Shown one piece after another: positions 43,389-52,336 of a DNA stretch of 55,595 nt. The DNA lies in the NCBI GenBank assembly GCA_017408405.1, contig JAFQUP010000183.1, positions 1 through 55,595 of the forward strand, written 5' to 3'. Every line of letters begins with the position of its first letter. The first letter of the stretch is position 1. The notes under the pieces were generated by a model. The model saw nothing but the letters and a program-made list of their open reading frames with translations, had not been told where the DNA came from and searched no databases. This DNA is from Thermoguttaceae bacterium. GTDB taxonomy: Bacteria > Planctomycetota > Planctomycetia > Pirellulales > Thermoguttaceae. Both the position numbers and the translations under genes were made by a program.

Positions 43389-44627
43389 TCAAAGGATCTG
43401 GCAGACTTCCTTCAAACGGTTCGCCAGCTCATACGCAAGTTTCCGGATCTCCCAGATGTCCGCGTTTGGATCGTTTCGGAATTTCTCGATCTTCGCGGTC
43501 GGCAGGTCACACATCGGGACCAGCTCGCAGGCTTCCAGAAGATTGGCGGCAACTTCACAGGCATCCAGGAGCTTTTTCTTGTCGCTGCGGCGATAATCGA
43601 AAGCGTCCGAAGTATACTCTTTCAGAGCTTCCTGGATCAGCGCGATGGCGCGATCCGCTTTTCCTTCACGATTCGGATTCGGCGGAATGACGGTAGTTCC
43701 CCGGTTCCGGAAGCAGCCGAACATCGCGGCAATGGTCCCCGCGTCGCGGATGGTGCCGTCCGGATAGAAAATGCCGTGTTCGTCGATGCAGCGTCCGTGG
43801 ATCATCAGCTCGAACAGGACCCAGCCCATCTGGTACTCATGGCAGTACTGAAGGACCATTTCGTACGGATTGGCGCGCGCGAGACACCCCATTTCCGTGT
43901 TGATGACAGGCTTTCCGAGCTTTTCGCCCCATTCCTTCGCTTTATCGAAGTTGGCGCGAATGCGTTCCCGGCGGTCACTGTAGTCGTGGAAAGAAATGAC
44001 ATCCAGCATCTTCGCCGTCGATTCCTCGATCTCAAACGCCGTAGTGTACCCAACCGTCAAAAGCGCATCCGGCGCGAGTTTCGCGGCCAGTTCGATCTCC
44101 CGGCGCAGAAATGCCCACGTCTCGGCTTTCCGCGCCTCACGTTCTTCTTTCGGAGCCTCACTGATGTACTTGTTGCAGAGCGGCTCATTCATCACGTCGA
44201 ACATCAAAAGCCCCGGCTCATCCTTCAGCGCGTTCACGAACGCCGTCGCGTACGCGTCAGCAGCCGCGTACGCTTCCGGCTTGATCGTTGCGGGATCCAG
44301 CATATTGCCGTTGAAAAGGATCGGCATTGATTTGTATCCGCACGCATGACACGTCCGGACAAACTCAACGATTCGCTGGACATATGCGTCGCCGTCCTTT
44401 TTAAATGTTCCCGGACTGAGCCAAAACCGAACGGTATTCAGCCCAACGCGCGTTCCGTAGGCCAATTCCTTCTTCGCCTGCTCCGTCGGACGCCAATTAT
44501 AGCACACTCCGCGAATCTTCGAGCAGTCAATCCGCGGTTTTTCAGCATAAAGCGAACGCGGCAAAATTCCCGCCGAAATTACGGACGACACCATCAGAAG
44601 CAAAATGAATAATCGTTTTGAAAACAT
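43389..44627 (-). CDS. Secreted glycoside hydrolase family 5-like protein
   Basis: ATG 44627 (AGAGGGA six bases upstream) gives MFSKRLFILLLMVSSVIS, a signal peptide; the longer frame uses an earlier codon without support. The 412-residue product has a clan-A TIM barrel: RGVCYNW, LNTVRFWLSPG, FDVMNEPLCNK (acid/base Glu after Asn) and PVINTEMGCLAR (nucleophile Glu). This order matches GH5 or a related clan-A family with beta-glycanase activity. The C-terminal 100 residues are helical. Substrate unknown. The third positions are G/C-rich compared with adjacent genes. It is the third gene of a minus-strand set after a propeller gene and a DUF1080 gene. Confidence 0.8.
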   Translation of the reverse strand: MFSKRLFILLLMVSSVISAGILPRSLYAEKPRIDCSKIRGVCYNWRPTEQAKKELAYGTRVGLNTVRFWLSPGTFKKDGDAYVQRIVEFVRTCHACGYKSMPILFNGNMLDPATIKPEAYAAADAYATAFVNALKDEPGLLMFDVMNEPLCNKYISEAPKEEREARKAETWAFLRREIELAAKLAPDALLTVGYTTAFEIEESTAKMLDVISFHDYSDRRERIRANFDKAKEWGEKLGKPVINTEMGCLARANPYEMVLQYCHEYQMGWVLFELMIHGRCIDEHGIFYPDGTIRDAGTIAAMFGCFRNRGTTVIPPNPNREGKADRAIALIQEALKEYTSDAFDYRRSDKKKLLDACEVAANLLEACELVPMCDLPTAKIEKFRNDPNADIWEIRKLAYELANRLKEVCQIL

Positions 44628-44686
44628 AAATCCCTCTAAATTTAAGATGATAAATTGGTGCAAAAGCAAATCCGCTTATTCTTTTC

Positions 44687-44870
44687 TCAGCGTTCTGCCA
44701 TTTTTTTCATTTCAGGAGTAAACTCAATCACTTCCCAGGAAACATCCTTGATTTCAGCCAGTTTCGCGCGCAGGTTTTTGGCTTCGGCAGGATCGGCAAT
44801 ATCGAAAAGTTCCTTGCCGTTCAGGTTCAGGACCGTTCGATCCCCAATGACAGACGCCGCGCAGCCATTA
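44687..44870 (-). pseudogene. C-terminal remainder of the DUF1080 gene, one base out of frame
   Basis: In the frame shifted by one base, translation across the A8 run (44872-44879) continues as SNGCAASVIGDRTVLNLNGK, then ELFDIADPAEAKNLRAKLAE and a stop at 44687. Removing one A from the run joins this to the main frame after GEFIKK. The extra 60 or so residues look like real coding sequence (regular hydrophobic pattern, no rare codons). It is either a broken gene, a slippage site or an assembly error. Confidence 0.7.
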
Positions 44871-45722
44871 CTTTTTTTTAATGAATTCCCCGTACTTTTC
44901 ACCGCATAAATTCCGGGCATCCGTCTCCGAAATAATACCGCGAATCGTGAAATCTTTCAGAGCGCTGACACTTCCGGCAAGTGCTTTCCAAGGAGTTTCA
45001 GGCAATTCTTTAATTTCAAGATTCCGCCACTGGAGCGTTCCGGCACTGCCCGCGTGAACCTGAAGCCCAATGAAACCAGACGCGTCCAGAATATCAATCA
45101 TATCCGCGCACGGCACACCATTAATCCACGTGCGAATAGAAGATCCCACGCACTGGATTTCCACGAGATTCCAATCGTTTTTACGGTAAGCCCGTACCGC
45201 GTCCGCCGGGAACCAATCGTCCGGCCGTTTCAAACCGCGGAATTTCGAAGAGTAAGACCAGGCTCGGCGCCCCTCATCATAGATTTGGCCGATTGCCACC
45301 CGATCGGCAATTTCGCATTGGTATCCGAAAACACGTTCCCGCTCTCCGGCAGGTGCCGAATGACTGCGAAACTGAACGCCGGAATTACCCATGACGACAT
45401 ATTTGACTTCAAGGCGAAGCTGGAAATTGGAGTATTCTTTTTCCGTGCAGAGAAAGGTATTTCCTGGAGTTCCCGGAGCGCATTTTCCGACAATCATTCC
45501 ATCTTCCACAGAATAAGCCGCGAAACCGCCGCGAACCTTCCAGCCGGAAAGATTCTGCCCGTTAAATAACGGGGTAAAACCTTCAGACGCCAAAACTCCA
45601 GCGTTGGACGTTTCTGAAATCCGCGTTCCGAACGCCGTATCGCCGAAAACCAAACCACCGCAAAGGGCTGCCGCGGAAGCAAGCAGGGCAGTGGAAAAAA
45701 ATGAAGAAAACCGTATTTTCAT
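44868..45722 (-). CDS. Secreted DUF1080 protein, 3' end frameshifted at an A8 run
   Basis: ATG 45722 (AAAGGA at six bases) gives MKIRFSSFFSTALLASAAAL, a signal peptide. The 284-residue product has the DUF1080 fold: GFTPLFNGQNLSGWKV, FQLRLEVKYVVMGNSGVQF, FGYQCEIAD, WNLVEIQCVGSSIRTWING and FIGLQVHAGSAGTLQWRNLE, the last being the domain end. Another small domain begins after KELPETPW. It is cut by a stop right after an A8 run (GEFIKKK), and the rest continues in another frame (44687-44870). The family includes 3-ketoglycoside hydrolases. Neighbours are a GH5-like gene downstream and a secreted propeller gene upstream. Confidence 0.85.
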   Translation of the reverse strand: MKIRFSSFFSTALLASAAALCGGLVFGDTAFGTRISETSNAGVLASEGFTPLFNGQNLSGWKVRGGFAAYSVEDGMIVGKCAPGTPGNTFLCTEKEYSNFQLRLEVKYVVMGNSGVQFRSHSAPAGERERVFGYQCEIADRVAIGQIYDEGRRAWSYSSKFRGLKRPDDWFPADAVRAYRKNDWNLVEIQCVGSSIRTWINGVPCADMIDILDASGFIGLQVHAGSAGTLQWRNLEIKELPETPWKALAGSVSALKDFTIRGIISETDARNLCGEKYGEFIKKK

Positions 45723-45906
45723 AAAAATCCTTTCTGAATAATGGAGGGAACAGGAAACGCAATCAGAACAAAACTTGAAAAACCAATCAGAATCAGGCAT
45801 AAAAGCGTTTCTGCCTTTTTATCTGATAGATCTCATTTTAACCTGATTTCTTTTTTTTTCAAGAGGGAACGATAAACTTCAGGAAAAAATTTAAATCCCC
45901 CGGTAT

Positions 45907-47217
45907 TCAAGACCCTAAGTTTTCAGGTTCCAGTGTCACGCGGTAAATTGTTCCAGCTTCCTGATTGAATGGTTTCCCATCCCATTTTCTGGTTTTCGGG
46001 TCACGTTCATAACGTGTTCCCATTCCGAAGAAGAAATCATTTCCATCAATAGCCAGCGACTTCGCGAAGGAAGAAGTCTCAAAATAAAGAACCGGCACAA
46101 ATGTCAGCGCGTCCTCAGACCGCCAAACGTGATTCACGAAGTATTTTGTGCCGTCTTCCTTCTCTTTGGGACAATTAAACAGAACGTAAAGTTTTCCGTT
46201 ATCCTCAATGAAATTCTCCACGCGGCTTCCCTCCGGAAACTTCAGCTCAACAGCCCGAATCTGTTTTCCGTCGGGATTTTCAGCGGAATAAAGATACGCT
46301 TTTTTCCGTAACACGAGGTAAACCACGCGATCGCGAAATGAAATGGTTTTATGGACCCGTACCCCGAAACGCGGTTTTTTCCCCTCTGGAAACGTTACCC
46401 CTTCCGGTATGGTAAAGTCTTTGGAAAGTCCAGGGAAAAGGGTTTCCGAATCGATTTTAACTGCCGGAAAATCATTTTGCTCCGGGTCGTAAACATTCAC
46501 CTCATCCACGAAAACACCATTCTCTTCCTGAAACAAAAACAAGCGCATGGCAAAAAGGGTTTTCGGGAAACGAAGAAAAGAATAGGTTCGATGTTCCACC
46601 AGGCCCATTTCGCGAAGAATCATCGTCGCGCCGCGATCTTCTGAAATTCCAATCCCATATCCGCAGCAAAACAGCTTTCCGTCAAATTCCGTCATGTCGA
46701 AATTATGCACGCCCTTGGGCATCGTTCGAACCGTTTCCCACGTTCCGTCACTTTTCCGTCGGTAAAAATTGCCAAGTTCCCACCCCTGACGCGGGTCGAT
46801 TCCCGGAGCATAAAGTAAACCGTCGGAAAAAACCTTAAAATTGGCCAATTCTTCCTCCGGCAATCCTTCATGCTCCGTCACGAAATCTTTTTGAGTCAAA
46901 TCATACGCGATAACCGGTACTGGTCCCGCGTTAGCCGCCGGCGGTGAATTATCGTACGCTCCGCAGCCAAGATAAATTCTATTTTGATACTTGATCATGT
47001 CCCAAATATTCCGCGCGTAAGCCATTTCACCATCCGGATAGTGTTTTTGATGAGGAATCCCCAACTTCTCAAGACGAGCGGTGACGTCCGGCACTTTAGA
47101 GAACTCCGGAATTTGAGAAACCTGAGGTTCCTGAGCACAGGACGTACGCGGCGCGGCAAAAAGAAAAAGCGACAAAATGAAACACAAAATCAAATGAATG
47201 GGCAGGTACTTTCTCAT
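45907..47217 (-). CDS. Secreted protein, probably beta-propeller, unknown function
   Basis: ATG 47217 gives MRKYLPIHLILCFILSLFLF, a signal peptide followed by a cleavage-like SCAQ. An in-frame TTG at 47241 is the only upstream alternative. The 436-residue mature part has repeating beta-strand units: YQNRIYLGCGAYDNSPP, FKVFSDGLLYAPGIDP, FDGKLFCCGYGIGIS, DNGKLYVLFNC and DGNDFFFGMGTRY. These read like blades of a five- to seven-bladed propeller, without a catalytic signature I recognise. It precedes the DUF1080 gene by 184 bases in the same direction, so a role in carbohydrate handling is plausible but unproven. Confidence 0.65.
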   Translation of the reverse strand: MRKYLPIHLILCFILSLFLFAAPRTSCAQEPQVSQIPEFSKVPDVTARLEKLGIPHQKHYPDGEMAYARNIWDMIKYQNRIYLGCGAYDNSPPAANAGPVPVIAYDLTQKDFVTEHEGLPEEELANFKVFSDGLLYAPGIDPRQGWELGNFYRRKSDGTWETVRTMPKGVHNFDMTEFDGKLFCCGYGIGISEDRGATMILREMGLVEHRTYSFLRFPKTLFAMRLFLFQEENGVFVDEVNVYDPEQNDFPAVKIDSETLFPGLSKDFTIPEGVTFPEGKKPRFGVRVHKTISFRDRVVYLVLRKKAYLYSAENPDGKQIRAVELKFPEGSRVENFIEDNGKLYVLFNCPKEKEDGTKYFVNHVWRSEDALTFVPVLYFETSSFAKSLAIDGNDFFFGMGTRYERDPKTRKWDGKPFNQEAGTIYRVTLEPENLGS

Positions 47218-47653
47218 CTTAAATTTCTCACTGATCTTCAATAGAATCTATAAAAAACACGATACTTCAGGGAACTGCCAAAACTCCATTTTCAAAAAAA
47301 GAAGTTTTAACCCTAAATCTCACAAAAAATACTTTACTCCATTCAGACCAATTTGTCAAGCAGCAATTAAAGAAACATCCCAAAATCAATTCCAATAAAA
47401 GCATAGTTTTGAAAAGATTCTTTAAAATTTCATCAGGCGATCCGCCGCCTTTCCACTGGAAACGAAACAACTCAAACTTTTCCCAAATTATTTTTTCAAA
47501 AAAATTTCGCGTTTTCACCAAGTTTCAAAGAAAGATAAAATACCGTAAATTACGGTTCCAAAAGCCATTCACCGCATTAAGATCCAACCATACGGCCGTA
47601 TGAGATTCAAGGAAAAGATAAAAAAATATCAAAATTCCGCGTGCCCCCCCCCC

Positions 47654-47681
47654 TTGAATTATTTTAAAAAAGGAGTATCAT
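47654..47681 (+). promoter_or_regulatory. Candidate adhE promoter next to a C10 run
   Basis: TTGAAT (47654-47659), a 16-base spacer and TATCAT (47676-47681) look like a sigma70-type promoter. The -35 box directly abuts a run of ten C. The predicted leader is about 100 bases. Confidence 0.5.
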
Positions 47682-47692
47682 ACTAACAAGCA

Positions 47693-47727
47693 ATCGATAA
47701 TAAGCTATCGATAGCAAACTATCAGGA
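47693..47727 (+). promoter_or_regulatory. Phased ATCGATA repeats downstream of the adhE promoter (operator-like)
   Basis: ATCGATA occurs at 47693-47699 and 47707-47713, and ATCAGGA at 47721-47727, each 14 bases from the last. The second copy lies within the perfect palindrome GCTATCGATAGC (47704-47715). The position just past the likely start of transcription suits a repressor site. The regulator is unknown, and the sequence does not match a Rex site. Confidence 0.5.
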
Positions 47728-47791
47728 CTTTTTTGGGTATTTTCATCATTTTTAAGGATTGAAAATAATTTGATTTAAAAGGAGATAAATC

Positions 47792-50407
47792 ATGGACGTG
47801 AACGAAGAATTGATCCAGGCCGAACATGAACTTGACGAACTCGTAATGAAAGTACGTGAAGCCCAGCAGGTTTACGCCCGATTCACTCAGGCGCAGGTCG
47901 ACAAGATTTTCAAAGCGGTCGCGATGGCAGCCGCGGCAGCCCGCCTTCCTTTGGCCAAAGCCGCAGCTGAGGAAACGGGAATGGGCATCACCGAAGATAA
48001 AGTAATCAAAAACCATTTCGCGTCTGAATATATCTACCACAAATTCAAGGATGCCAAAACTTGCGGCATGATCGAACGCGACGAGCAGTTTGGTATTCGC
48101 AAGATTGCGGAACCAATCGGTATCCTTGCCGGCGTAGTCCCAACGACTAACCCGACCTCAACGGCGATTTTCAAATCCCTTCTGGCCCTGAAAACACGTA
48201 ACGCGATCATCTTCAGCCCCCATCCGCGCGCAAAGAAGAGCACGGTCATGGCAGCTAAACTGGTCCACGACGCGGCAGTCGCGGCCGGTGCTCCGGAAAA
48301 TATCATCGGCTGGATCGAAGAGCCGTCCATTTTGAAGTCCAACGCGCTGATGAAGCACCCGCAGGTGAACCTGATTCTCGCGACAGGCGGCCCCGGAATG
48401 GTCACGGCGGCCTACAGTTCGGGCAAACCGGCCATCGGCGTTGGTGCCGGAAATACCCCGGCGATCATTGACGAAACTGCGGACATCCGTATCGCGGTCA
48501 ACTCGATCCTCCTGAGCAAGACGTTCGATAACGGAATGATTTGCGCCTCGGAACAGTCGGTCGTAGTCGTCGATGAAGTCTACGAAGCGGTAAAAGCTGA
48601 ATTTATCAAACGCGGTGCCTACCTCACTACGCCGGCCGAGAAAGAAATGCTTGGTAAAACATTCATTAAAGACTACCACATTAACGCCGCGGTAGTCGGT
48701 CAGCCCGCGTGGAAAATCGCGCAGATGGCAGGTTTTGAAGTTCCGGAAGCCACGAAAGTTCTCATTGGCGAAGCGGAAGTCGTAGACCGGGAAGAACCGT
48801 TCAGCTACGAAAAACTTTCCCCTATTCTCGCGATGTACCGCGCAAAGGATTTTGCCGACGCGGAGCAACTCGCGGAATCGCTCATTAAATTCGGCGGCAT
48901 GGGACATACTTCGGTTCTCTATACGAATCCGACAAATGTGGAACGTATTGAGAAATTCGGCGACACCGCCTCGACAGGCCGCGTACTGATCAATCAGCCG
49001 TCCAGCCAGGGCGCGATTGGAGACATCTATAATTTCCGGCTTGAACCGTCGCTCACACTTGGCTGCGGCAGCTGGGGAGGAAACAGCGTTAGCGAAAACG
49101 TAGGAGTAAAGCATTTGATGAACGTAAAAACTATTTCTGAACGTCGTGAAAACATGCTCTGGTTCCAGACTCCGCAGAAAATTTACTTCAAGAGCGGCTG
49201 CCTCCCGCTGGCTCTTCAGGATCTTAAAGGCGCGAAACGCGCGTTCGTCGTAACGGACAAACCGCTCTACGAGCTGGGAATCTGCGACATGGTAACCCGT
49301 GAATTGGAAAAGATCGGGGTTGAGGTTCAGGTATTCAGTGAAGTAAAACCGGATCCGGATCTTTCGACTATCGCGGAAGGAAATGCCCGACTGAAGATGT
49401 TCCAGCCTGACCTTCTGGTCGCGGTCGGCGGCGGCAGCCCGATGGACGCCGCGAAAATTATGTGGCTGATGTACGAGCATCCCGAAATTGAATTTGAAGA
49501 CCTGGCGCTTCGATTCATGGATATTCGCAAACGAGTCTTCGAGTTCCCGCACCTTGGCGACAAAGCGAAACTCATCTGCATTCCGACGACCTCCGGAACT
49601 GGAAGCGAAGTCACTCCGTTCGCGGTCATCACAGACGACGCGACGGGCAAGAAATACCCGCTGGCGGACTACGCGCTGCTTCCGACCATGGCTATCGTTG
49701 ATCCGGACCTCGTGATGACGATGCCGAAGAAACTGACTGCCTATTCCGGTCTTGACGCTGTCGTTCACGCTTTGGAATCGATGGTTTCGGTCACCGCGAC
49801 AGACTTCACGATCGCGATGTCTCTTGAATCAAACCGTGTTCTGTTCAAGTATCTCCGCAAGGCGTACTCTGACGGTCTGACGGACGTTCATGCCCGTGAA
49901 AAGGTCCATAACGCGGCGACGATGGCCGGTATGGCATTCGCGAACGCTTTCCTTGGCGTCTGCCATTCCATGGCGCATAAACTGGGTGCCGCTTTCCACG
50001 TACCTCACGGTTTGGCAAACGTTCTTCTCATTGAAGAAGTTATCCGTTTCAACGCGACGGAAGCGCCGAGAAAACAGGCGGCGTTCCCGCAGTACGGATT
50101 CCCGGAAGCGATTATCCGTTATGCCAGAATGGCCCGATATATTGGACTTGGCGACATGAACGTTTCTGACACGGAAATGGTTGAACGTCTCATCGAAGCG
50201 ATTCGTGCTCTGGCGAAGGACCTTGATATTCCGTCCAGCATTCGTGAACTTGGTATTCCGGAAGAAGAATTCCTTGCCCAGCTTGACCAGCTCGCGGAAG
50301 ATGCTTTCGACGACCAGTGCACTGGCGCGAACCCGCGTTATCCGCTGATTCCGGAAATCAAGCAGATGTACCTGAATGCCTACTATGGCGAACATAAAAA
50401 AGTTTGA
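47792..50407 (+). CDS. adhE: Bifunctional aldehyde-alcohol dehydrogenase
   Basis: The 871-residue enzyme reduces acetyl-CoA to ethanol in two NADH-dependent steps and forms spirosome filaments in known members. The N-terminal half is a CoA-acylating aldehyde dehydrogenase with VGAGNTPAIIDETADI and the catalytic Cys in DNGMICASEQSVVV. The C-terminal half is an iron-dependent alcohol dehydrogenase with AVGGGSPMDAAKIMW, STTSGTGSEVTPF-like PTTSGTGSEVTPFAV and the iron site CHSMAHKLGAAFHVPHG. The length equals that of typical AdhE, with no frameshift. AAAGGAG is seven bases from the ATG. The gene is strongly codon-biased, like asd. It is a single-gene unit with a terminator at 50486-50520. Confidence 0.97.
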   Translation: MDVNEELIQAEHELDELVMKVREAQQVYARFTQAQVDKIFKAVAMAAAAARLPLAKAAAEETGMGITEDKVIKNHFASEYIYHKFKDAKTCGMIERDEQFGIRKIAEPIGILAGVVPTTNPTSTAIFKSLLALKTRNAIIFSPHPRAKKSTVMAAKLVHDAAVAAGAPENIIGWIEEPSILKSNALMKHPQVNLILATGGPGMVTAAYSSGKPAIGVGAGNTPAIIDETADIRIAVNSILLSKTFDNGMICASEQSVVVVDEVYEAVKAEFIKRGAYLTTPAEKEMLGKTFIKDYHINAAVVGQPAWKIAQMAGFEVPEATKVLIGEAEVVDREEPFSYEKLSPILAMYRAKDFADAEQLAESLIKFGGMGHTSVLYTNPTNVERIEKFGDTASTGRVLINQPSSQGAIGDIYNFRLEPSLTLGCGSWGGNSVSENVGVKHLMNVKTISERRENMLWFQTPQKIYFKSGCLPLALQDLKGAKRAFVVTDKPLYELGICDMVTRELEKIGVEVQVFSEVKPDPDLSTIAEGNARLKMFQPDLLVAVGGGSPMDAAKIMWLMYEHPEIEFEDLALRFMDIRKRVFEFPHLGDKAKLICIPTTSGTGSEVTPFAVITDDATGKKYPLADYALLPTMAIVDPDLVMTMPKKLTAYSGLDAVVHALESMVSVTATDFTIAMSLESNRVLFKYLRKAYSDGLTDVHAREKVHNAATMAGMAFANAFLGVCHSMAHKLGAAFHVPHGLANVLLIEEVIRFNATEAPRKQAAFPQYGFPEAIIRYARMARYIGLGDMNVSDTEMVERLIEAIRALAKDLDIPSSIRELGIPEEEFLAQLDQLAEDAFDDQCTGANPRYPLIPEIKQMYLNAYYGEHKKV

Positions 50408-50826
50408 AAACTGACGTTTTCAAATAGCAAAGTTTTCAAGTCTTAAAAGTAAAAATTTCAAGAACAAAAAGGTTCTGATCCTTTTACCGGTACGTTAATC
50501 TCCAGCGTGCCGGTTTTTTATTGAAGATGAAAAGTCACACATTTTATTTTACTCTTGAAAATGAAGCGGGTTAGCCCCCAATCCATTTCCAGCGTTTTTT
50601 CTACGAGAATTTGTCTTCCTTCAGTTCCCATGATATTGGATTGAATGATGGCTCCCCATATCCTCCGCCAGCCATAGCTCGCTCAGAGGAGCACTCTCCT
50701 GATTTTAGAGATCTGCCGCCCAAAGTCAAGGGGAGTGAAGGAAAAAAAGTTTTTTGCCGATAACAGGAAAGACTGCCTGAAAATTTTTCAACCCGATTTT
50801 GAAGGGCAGAATGGAGGAGACTGAAA
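50408..50826. other. Intergenic region between adhE and the permease gene
   Basis: 419 bases containing the adhE terminator (50486-50520) and one copy of a short dispersed motif (50572-50601). No regulator gene or clear metal-responsive operator is seen before the permease. Confidence 0.5.
50486..50520 (+). terminator. Rho-independent terminator after adhE
   Basis: ACCGG-T-ACG and CGT-G-CCGGT pair around a short loop, followed by TTTTTT. It lies 79 bases past the adhE stop. Confidence 0.85.
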
Positions 50827-52140
50827 ATGAATTTTGTTTTTGCTTTGGGCGATTTATTAATAGAAATGGCACCATGGCTTCTTTTCGGTTTTTTTGTTGC
50901 CGGAGTACTTCATGTCTTCGTACCGCGCTCGATTTTCCGAAAATTTCTCGCGGGAAATAGCGTGCGTTCTGTTTTCTTCGGAGCGCTTTTGGGGGTTCCC
51001 CTGCCGCTTTGTTCCTGTGGAGTCATTCCGACCGCGATGGGATTAAGAAAAGACGGAGCCTCACGCGGAGCCAGTGTTTCATTCCTGATCTCAACACCAC
51101 AGACAGGAGTAGACTCAATCTTCGCCACGTGGGCACTTTTGGGACTGCCTTTTGCTTTAATTCGTCCCTGTGCAGCATTCGCGACAGGAATCATTGGCGG
51201 ATTACTCGTTAATTGGCTGGTTCCGGAAGATAAAGCCATTTCCAATCTGTCCGCGGATGACGAACAGCTGGAGGAAACCTATCTTCCACAATCATTTCCC
51301 GGTAAGATTTGGGAAGTTTTTCGTTACGGTTTTGGCGATATGATGCGAAATATTGGGCTTTGGCTGACAATTGGCCTGATCCTCGCGGCATTCATCACCG
51401 TTTTGATCCCGGATGATTTTCTGCTCCGATTCTCTGAAACGCCGTGGCTTGGAATGCTGGCAATTTTGGCTCTCGCTTCCGCAATGTACGTCTGCGCGAC
51501 CGGCTCAATCCCGATCGCCGCGGCATTAATGATGAAAGGCATTTCTCCCGGAGCGGCGTTTATTCTGCTCATGGCGGGACCGGCAACGAACCTGGCCGCG
51601 ATGCTTGTCGTTAGGAAAGGGCTGGGAAGAAAAACTTTCTGGATCTACCTCTTGACGATTCTGAGCGGAGCATTGCTCACCGCCATTGGAATCGACTTCT
51701 TTTGCCCGCGCGAGTGGTTTATTCAGAAAACAGCCGCTGTGGACGCCCCTGCCTGCTGCCGCGGCTGCTCGTCCATCTGGGAATTAATAAAAATCGGCAG
51801 CGCGATCTTTTTGGTCCTTTTACTTTTACGCGGTCTGATCGCTCAAGCTGTCACCAAACGCGTTAAGGCTCAACGGAAAAATCAGGTATTGAATTCAGAA
51901 GAAACAAAGGATAAAAATAAAATGAATATGAACGAGTCAAAAGTTTATGAATTTCGCGTAACAGGAATGACGTGCACGCATTGCCGAAGTTTTGTCGAAA
52001 AATCGATTAAACTGGTCTCTGGAGTGGAAACTGTCAAAGTTGATCTTGCTTCCGGAATCGCGGAAGTGACCGGTTCCGCAACTGAAAAGGAAATTATTCA
52101 GGCCGTAGAAGAAGCCGGTTTTGGAATCAGCGTCATTTAA
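50827..52140 (+). CDS. Permease of the ArsP/YraQ (SO_0444-like) family fused to a heavy-metal-associated domain
   Basis: The 437-residue protein has about eight to nine membrane helices in residues 1-350. The family signatures are PLPLCSCGVIPTAMGLRKDGAS and the later ATGSIPIAAALMMKGISPGAA, both halves of an inverted repeat typical of these permeases. Residues about 305-312 hold a Cys cluster (ACCRGC). After a Lys/Glu-rich linker, residues about 368-437 form an HMA domain with the metal motif GMTCTHC. By family it exports Cu/Zn or arsenic species; the HMA domain suggests a soft metal such as copper, which is inference. GGAGGAG precedes the ATG at seven bases. The 3' hairpin at 52151-52237 follows. 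Confidence 0.85.
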   Translation: MNFVFALGDLLIEMAPWLLFGFFVAGVLHVFVPRSIFRKFLAGNSVRSVFFGALLGVPLPLCSCGVIPTAMGLRKDGASRGASVSFLISTPQTGVDSIFATWALLGLPFALIRPCAAFATGIIGGLLVNWLVPEDKAISNLSADDEQLEETYLPQSFPGKIWEVFRYGFGDMMRNIGLWLTIGLILAAFITVLIPDDFLLRFSETPWLGMLAILALASAMYVCATGSIPIAAALMMKGISPGAAFILLMAGPATNLAAMLVVRKGLGRKTFWIYLLTILSGALLTAIGIDFFCPREWFIQKTAAVDAPACCRGCSSIWELIKIGSAIFLVLLLLRGLIAQAVTKRVKAQRKNQVLNSEETKDKNKMNMNESKVYEFRVTGMTCTHCRSFVEKSIKLVSGVETVKVDLASGIAEVTGSATEKEIIQAVEEAGFGISVI

Positions 52141-52150
52141 GACTCTCCAC

Positions 52151-52237
52151 AATGAAACTTTCCGCGGAAGCGCTCATGAATGGAAAACAGTTTTGAAAAT
52201 AATTCATTCAAAGATACGCGGAAAGTTTCATTTTTAC
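52151..52237 (+). terminator. Long-arm hairpin after the permease gene
   Basis: AATGAAACTTTCCGCG (52151-52166) and CGCGGAAAGTTTCATT (52217-52232) are perfectly complementary over 16 bases, and T follows. The 50-base loop contains a smaller TGAATG/CATTCA hairpin. It starts 11 bases after the stop, between convergent genes, and probably terminates transcription. Confidence 0.65.
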
Positions 52238-52336
52238 TACCAATTCTCGCGGGCAATCAAATTATCCAGAAACGTGATGAAATCCGTTTCCATTTCCTCA
52301 AAGTTCTGAAACAGAACGTGTCAGGTTACTCTAAAA

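Larger units (their letters stand above)
47218..47791. other. Divergent intergenic region upstream of adhE
   Basis: 574 bases. The right end holds the adhE control region: a C10 run (47644-47653), a promoter and three spaced repeats. The rest is A/T-rich and I see no gene in it. Confidence 0.5.

Noticed and set aside
43335..44330. 331-codon open frame on the plus strand
   Set aside because: Antisense shadow of the GH5-like gene, whose catalytic motifs and signal peptide are clear on the minus strand.
47693..47727. Rex-type redox operator upstream of adhE
   Set aside because: The repeats are ATCGATA at 14-base steps, not the TTGTGA-N6-TCACAA form.
48158..49768. 536-codon open frame on the minus strand
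   Set aside because: It is antisense to adhE, lacks a ribosome site and family resemblance, and is explained by the GC-rich codon bias of adhE.
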